DNA of 11,300 nt from Acidobacteriota bacterium (GTDB lineage: Bacteria; Acidobacteriota; Blastocatellia; Pyrinomonadales; Pyrinomonadaceae): the NCBI GenBank assembly GCA_963169175.1, contig CAUJFK010000371.1, forward strand, positions 1-11,300, written 5' to 3'. The notes beneath the pieces were generated by a model. That model made no database searches. It worked only from the letters and a program-made list of their open reading frames with translations, and was not told the origin of the DNA. This document shows positions 5,944-11,300 of this stretch, piece after piece. The translations under genes and the position numbers were made by a program. The number at the start of each line of letters is the position of its first letter. The stretch's first letter is position 1.

Positions 5944-6348
5944 TTAGGCATTTGCCTGGATCGCTTCTGATTCAGTTTCCAGCCTATAGGTTTTGATCCA
6001 GAGGATGTGGGTTGTGACGCCGATGGCGATGGCGGCGAGCAGAAGGACCAGCCAGAGGCGGTTGCTGACTAGCCACATGCTAAAGCCGATCGAGGCCCAG
6101 AGTGACAGGATCGTGGTAAATTTCTGCCGTGCGGTTATGCCTTTGCCGGAACGGTAATTAGTGATGTATTTTCCGCAAAGCCGGTTAGAGAGAAGCCAGT
6201 CGTGAAATTTGTCCGAGCTGCGCGAATAGCAATAGGCGGCCATCAGCAGAAAAACGGTGGTCGGCATTAATGGCAGGAACATCCCCAACACGCCCAGCCC
6301 AACGCAGACCGTGCCGGCAAAGATCAGAATTGCTTTGCGGATGTCCAT
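5944..6348 (-). CDS. DUF454 (YbaN family) inner-membrane protein
   Basis: This small protein has 134 residues and three or four hydrophobic segments (about 6-22, 23-41, 78-95 and 97-117). The family signature is GLGVLGMFLPLMPTTVFLLMAAYCYSRSS (17-45), followed by DWLLSNRLCGKYITNYRSGKGI (50-71). The length agrees with E. coli YbaN (about 125). The family's function is not established. The ATG at 6348 is kept because a later start would lose the first membrane helix and the conserved GxLGxxLPLxPTT motif. An AGAGG lies only 2 nt before the ATG, too close for normal use. The gene converges on the aldehyde dehydrogenase, and no same-strand neighbour is close enough to suggest an operon. Confidence 0.92.
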   Translation of the reverse strand: MDIRKAILIFAGTVCVGLGVLGMFLPLMPTTVFLLMAAYCYSRSSDKFHDWLLSNRLCGKYITNYRSGKGITARQKFTTILSLWASIGFSMWLVSNRLWLVLLLAAIAIGVTTHILWIKTYRLETESEAIQANA

Positions 6349-6360
6349 AACCTCTTATGC

Positions 6361-6391
6361 AGTATAGCAGGCGCGCCCGAAAATAGGTCAA
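6361..6391 (-). promoter_or_regulatory. Possible promoter of the DUF454 gene
   Basis: On the minus strand, TTGACC (6386-6391), a 19-bp spacer and TATACT (6361-6366) lie just before the gene. The spacer is slightly long. The -10 ends 12 bp before the ATG, which would leave a leader of only about 5 nt, so this gene may also be leaderless. Confidence 0.4.
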
Positions 6392-6461
6392 GAGCGAGTG
6401 GGGTCCGGTGGTGATTATTCATTCACGGATCTTCCCTGAGCCATCGAAAAATGGCATAAGC

Positions 6462-6489
6462 ATAAAACCCCGGGCGTGCGCCCGGGGTT
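6462..6489 (-). terminator. Rho-independent terminator of the metalloprotease gene
   Basis: The stem AACCCCGGGC / GCCCGGGGTT (6466-6475 and 6480-6489) is a perfect 10-bp pair around a 4-nt loop. On the minus strand it is followed by TTATGC, so the last stem bases and flank give TTTT. It lies about 70 bp after the metalloprotease stop codon and before the DUF454 promoter. Confidence 0.7.
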
Positions 6490-6527
6490 GGTCACGAGAT
6501 AGGGTTTTAGCTGTCGGAGTGCCGGAG

Positions 6528-6551
6528 CAACAAACTGAAGTTTGTTGGACA
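6528..6551. repeat. Palindromic element, type A, intergenic copy
   Basis: CAACAAACT-GA-AGTTTGTTG (6528-6547) is a 9+9 bp inverted repeat followed by GACA. It lies 12 bp beyond the metalloprotease stop codon. Its core and flank (AAACTGAAGTTTGTTGGAC) match the reverse complement of the unit at 4718-4736 in the aldehyde dehydrogenase at 18 of 19 positions, so the two are likely members of one family. Confidence 0.7.
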
Positions 6552-6559
6552 GAGTTGTG

Positions 6560-9178
<2,619 letters not shown>

Positions 9179-9302
9179 CTTCTCCAAAATTCCTCCGAAT
9201 TGTTTTTTGAACTGATTGATCGAGTGGCCGAAGTCTGGAGAACGCCGGTCTTGCGATGAAGCGCGGCCCGCCGTTTCCGAAACATCATTCCAGTGAAGCT
9301 AA

Positions 9303-9331
9303 GTTTTAGCACCGAAATCAAGCCGGTGCAA
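9303..9331 (-). promoter_or_regulatory. Candidate metalloprotease promoter with a dyad in the spacer
   Basis: On the minus strand, TTGCAC (9326-9331), a 17-bp spacer and TAAAAC (9303-9308) match the consensus at 4 of 6 positions each. A perfect inverted repeat, GCACCG-N9-CGGTGC (9309-9329), fills the spacer, and a second small one, GCTAA-GTT-TTAGC (9298-9310), overlaps the -10. The predicted leader is about 118 nt. The spacer dyad is a plausible operator. Confidence 0.4.
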
Positions 9332-9469
9332 TCCAGACAGGGCAAGTTGCGGCATCTTTACAAAAATTGACAAAGAGCCAGGACTTGAAGCGGAGGGAAC
9401 CTGCGGTCGTTTCAGAAATAGGAGACATCGAAATATGGGGAATAATACATAAGAGGATCAGAACATCGG
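9332..9469. other. Intergenic stretch upstream of the metalloprotease, no gene seen
   Basis: The whole gap from the metalloprotease start to the exonuclease III stop is about 290 bp. Outside the promoter candidate I see no coding signal, tRNA or strong terminator. Confidence 0.6.
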
Positions 9470-10243
9470 CTATACGAGAAATTCGGCGACAACAGGTGCG
9501 TGGTCTGACGGCTGTTCCCAGCTACGGGGTGTTTTATCGATCGAGCAACTAATGCAGATCTCAGCCAGCGAAGAGGATGCCCAGATGTGGTCGATGCGAA
9601 GGCCGCGGCCTTTTTCAAAGTCGTGATGAAAATTGCTCCACCATGAATATTCGCGGGCCTCATCGTTAAGCTGGCGAAACAGGTCGACAAATCCCCAGCG
9701 TTTCACGTTCAAGAGAGCATCGCGTTCCGGCTTTGAGAAATGGGTCTTGTCTTTCCACAATGAAGGCTTCCAAACGTCGAGCTCGTGCGGCGCGACATTC
9801 AGATCGCCGCAGAGCAAGACATTCTCGTCGCGTTCAAAGCTATCGTCGAAATATCTCCTGAGCCGACTTAGCCACTCCAGCTTGAGATCAAATTTATCAG
9901 TGCCGAGTGCCGTTCCGTGCGGAACGTAAATGTTGACAAGCCGTATGCCGTTGATCATCGCCGCAATCAACCTCCGCGGGGCATCATCGGCACCACCAGG
10001 AAAGGTTTTTTGCAGGTCGTAGATGCGATGCCTGGAAAGTATTGCGACGCCATTGTACGCCTTCTCACCGTGAAACTCGATATGATCAAACCCGGCGGCC
10101 CGCAGCTTCTGTTTTGGAAACCGCGAATCGATGCACTTTGTCTCCTGCAGGCAAAGGACGTCAGGCCCATTCGCCGCGCACCAGTCCAACACGTGCTGCA
10201 GCCGCGAATTTATACCGTTGATGTTCCAGGTTGCGAACTTCAC
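9470..10243 (-). CDS. xthA: Exonuclease III / AP endonuclease
   Basis: This 257-residue member of the exonuclease-endonuclease-phosphatase superfamily cleaves DNA at abasic sites and removes 3' blocking groups in base excision repair. Motifs in order are FATWNINGINSR, DVLCLQETK (metal ligand Glu34), YNGVAILSR, VNIYVPHG (Tyr106), CGDLNVAP (Asp147, Asn149), RGLRIDHIW (Asp218) and PSDHAPV (Asp247, His248). All catalytic residues of the E. coli ExoIII type are present and the length is normal. The open frame extends to 10369, but that overlaps vapC and has no family resemblance. The GTG at 10243, directly before KFATWNING, is the only sensible start. It has no good Shine-Dalgarno, and with vapC ending 11 bp upstream, translational coupling is likely. 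It is cytoplasmic and probably co-transcribed with vapBC. Confidence 0.95.
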   Translation of the reverse strand: MKFATWNINGINSRLQHVLDWCAANGPDVLCLQETKCIDSRFPKQKLRAAGFDHIEFHGEKAYNGVAILSRHRIYDLQKTFPGGADDAPRRLIAAMINGIRLVNIYVPHGTALGTDKFDLKLEWLSRLRRYFDDSFERDENVLLCGDLNVAPHELDVWKPSLWKDKTHFSKPERDALLNVKRWGFVDLFRQLNDEAREYSWWSNFHHDFEKGRGLRIDHIWASSSLAEICISCSIDKTPRSWEQPSDHAPVVAEFLV

Positions 10244-10254
10244 GTTTTCGGCAA

Positions 10255-10656
10255 CTATGAAATGAACGCCCCCATGGCGACCGCAATATCGGGAAACGCC
10301 GTCAATAATTTTCCGTCGGAGGTTATAAGTGGTATGCCGATTTGGTCGGCAAGATAAACAAACTCGCAATCGTAAGCTGTGCAGCCTGATCTTGCGGCGA
10401 GATCTAGAACACCCGCCGATCGCACGTCATATTCACGGCCGGCAAGGAATGTTTCCGCGTCGGACATAAGATCCTGAATTTCTGCGAGGGTAAGCATTTC
10501 CCGCCGTTCATAAAGAGCAAGCAGGTTTCGCATTTCCGACCGCCAAAGTCGTGGTGCTGCCCACGATGGGTCCTTTCTACGAACAGATTCGGCCATATCG
10601 GACATCGTTCCCGGGATAAGAAAATACGCAATGACGTTGGTATCGACGACGATCAC
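10255..10656 (-). CDS. vapC: PIN-domain ribonuclease toxin, VapC family
   Basis: This 133-residue PIN-domain protein has the acidic metal-binding residues expected of VapC: Asp5 in IVVDTNVIAYF, Glu41 in LWRSEMRNLL, Asp96 in TAYDCEFVYLA and Asp114 in LITSDGKLL. Family members are Mg2+-dependent endoribonucleases that cut tRNA, rRNA or mRNA and are held inactive by the cognate antitoxin. It begins with GTG in a 4-bp GTGA overlap with the antitoxin stop codon, the typical tight coupling of TA modules. All four acidic positions are intact, so the toxin should be active. The RNA target cannot be inferred from sequence. Relatives also include FitB. Confidence 0.93.
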   Translation of the reverse strand: MIVVDTNVIAYFLIPGTMSDMAESVRRKDPSWAAPRLWRSEMRNLLALYERREMLTLAEIQDLMSDAETFLAGREYDVRSAGVLDLAARSGCTAYDCEFVYLADQIGIPLITSDGKLLTAFPDIAVAMGAFIS

Positions 10657-10901
10657 GGGCGGCCCTCGTCCTTGGCGCGCTGAAGAATTTCATCGGTAAG
10701 CCAAATGCCTCGTTCACGGAGTTCATCACGAGTATTTCTGACCTTTATCAATGCCTGATCCGGTTCCGGCCCACCGATTTCCAGCCCTCTTTCTAATTGA
10801 ACGATCGCTTCGCTGTTTATGCTCCGCCGATGCCGTTTTGCGGTCCTGCTGAGGGCTGCATGGACCTCGTCGGGCAAGTTCTTTATCGTAAGGGTTGCCA
10901 T
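10653..10901 (-). CDS. vapB: FitA/VapB-like ribbon-helix-helix antitoxin
   Basis: This 82-residue antitoxin has an N-terminal ribbon-helix-helix DNA-binding domain: strand ATLTIKNLP (2-10), then DEVHAALSRTAKRHRRSINSEAI (11-33). This is the FitA-type pattern. The C-terminal part (about 45-82) should wrap the VapC active site. The start is placed at the ATG at 10901, because MATLTIKNLP is the normal beginning of this family. An ATG two codons earlier and a longer frame to 10922 are possible but add no conserved sequence, and 10922 lies at the predicted transcription start. The complex is expected to repress its own promoter, where an inverted repeat is visible. Its stop overlaps the vapC start. 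Confidence 0.92.
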   Translation of the reverse strand: MATLTIKNLPDEVHAALSRTAKRHRRSINSEAIVQLERGLEIGGPEPDQALIKVRNTRDELRERGIWLTDEILQRAKDEGRP

Positions 10902-10928
10902 ATACATCCAAAACGCATCCAAATCGGG

Positions 10929-10957
10929 AGTTTACTTGGTATTCCCGCTTTAGTCAA
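10929..10957 (-). promoter_or_regulatory. Promoter of the vapBC-xthA unit
   Basis: On the minus strand, TTGACT (10952-10957), a 17-bp spacer and TAAACT (10929-10934) match the consensus at 5 of 6 and 4 of 6 positions. The predicted transcription start, near 10922, leaves about 20 nt of leader before the antitoxin ATG. Confidence 0.65.
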
Positions 10958-10980
10958 TGGTCCTGAACTACGATACCAAG
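10935..10980. promoter_or_regulatory. Candidate VapBC operator (inverted repeat)
   Basis: A perfect 8-bp inverted repeat, CTTGGTAT (10935-10942) and ATACCAAG (10973-10980), has arm centres 38 bp apart. One arm fills the promoter spacer next to the -10 and the other lies upstream of the -35. RHH antitoxins commonly bind paired half-sites of this kind to repress their own operon. Confidence 0.5.
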
Positions 10981-11064
10981 AAATCCGAACGACGCCGCAT
11001 TCAGCGAAAGCTTCAAATGAAGATTTTCCGGACCGTGAGGCAGTATTGCACGAGAATGCCAGGA

Positions 11065-11300
11065 TCATTCGACGGTTGCGGTGGACGCCGTCGCATGGTC
11101 CCTGTCCACGACAGTTTGACCGGAGACGGCGAATCGGAGCGCTTTGCTGACGGTCTTTTCCAGCGGCCATGCGGCCCCTTCCGCGGCAAGTGATCTCAGC
11201 TCGTCTTCGGAGATGTTGATAAAGAGGCTAGTGCGGTATCGTTCGCGCAGTTTTGCCTCAGCTGGTTCGATCTTGTACCCGACCATATCGCGTAAACGGT
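11065..11300 (-). CDS. Unrecognised protein, C-terminal part, runs off the window
   Basis: The frame is open from the right edge to a TGA at 11065-11067. The first in-window ATG (11286) has no ribosome binding site and the frame stays open beyond it, so the gene probably begins outside. The visible 78 residues are hydrophilic and helix-prone (KIEPAEAKLRERYRTS, EDELRSLAAEG, PLEKTVSKALRFAV), with no membrane segment or motif I can name. Third codon positions are mostly G or C, as in the neighbouring genes, which supports real coding. About 160 bp containing the vapBC promoter separates its stop from the antitoxin gene. No function is proposed. Confidence 0.5.
   Translation of the reverse strand, partial: RLRDMVGYKIEPAEAKLRERYRTSLFINISEDELRSLAAEGAAWPLEKTVSKALRFAVSGQTVVDRDHATASTATVE

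Noticed and set aside
10244..10369. N-terminal extension of exonuclease III to 10369
   Set aside because: It overlaps vapC by over 100 bp and has no ExoIII-like residues before FATWNING.

Overview
The window looks like chromosomal DNA from a member of the Acidobacteriota, most likely near the Blastocatellia/Pyrinomonadales. This rests on three things: a PD40/TolB-type beta-propeller protein of the kind that group carries in many copies, a large secreted DUF5117/DUF4953 zinc metalloprotease, and moderate G+C with abundant small intergenic palindromes. No rRNA, tRNA, CRISPR array, transposase or phage gene is visible. The lineage is an inference; the gene families are read from the sequence.

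Layout, left to right. (1) 1-1771, plus strand: the 3' part of a PD40 propeller protein, whose reading frame is broken near base 60. (2) 3772 down to 1781, minus strand: a compact operon of an Lrp/AsnC regulator, a YedA-like EamA exporter and an OsmC-family peroxidase-like protein. Its promoter (TTGACA-17-TATTCT) overlaps an Lrp-box-like sequence. (3) 4126-5787, plus: an aldehyde dehydrogenase, apparently leaderless, carrying two in-frame palindromic insertions. (4) 5788-5943: a heptamer-based inverted repeat between convergent genes. (5) 6348 down to 5944, minus: a DUF454/YbaN membrane protein. (6) 6349-6559: a strong minus-strand terminator and a palindrome related to the first insert in the dehydrogenase gene. 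(7) 9178 down to 6560, minus: the metalloprotease. (8) 10901 down to 9470, minus: a vapB-vapC toxin-antitoxin pair followed after 11 bp by an exonuclease III/AP endonuclease gene, with a good promoter and candidate operator upstream. (9) 11300 down to 11065, minus: the end of an unrecognised ORF that runs off the window.

The genes form independent small units rather than one pathway. The clearest functional unit is regulator-exporter-OsmC, where the Lrp-like protein probably controls its own operon and export of an amino acid or related metabolite. The most unusual observation is that short palindromes of a family also seen between genes lie in frame inside the aldehyde dehydrogenase. This resembles the Rickettsia palindromic elements that colonise reading frames. 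I see no large undescribed multi-gene system here.
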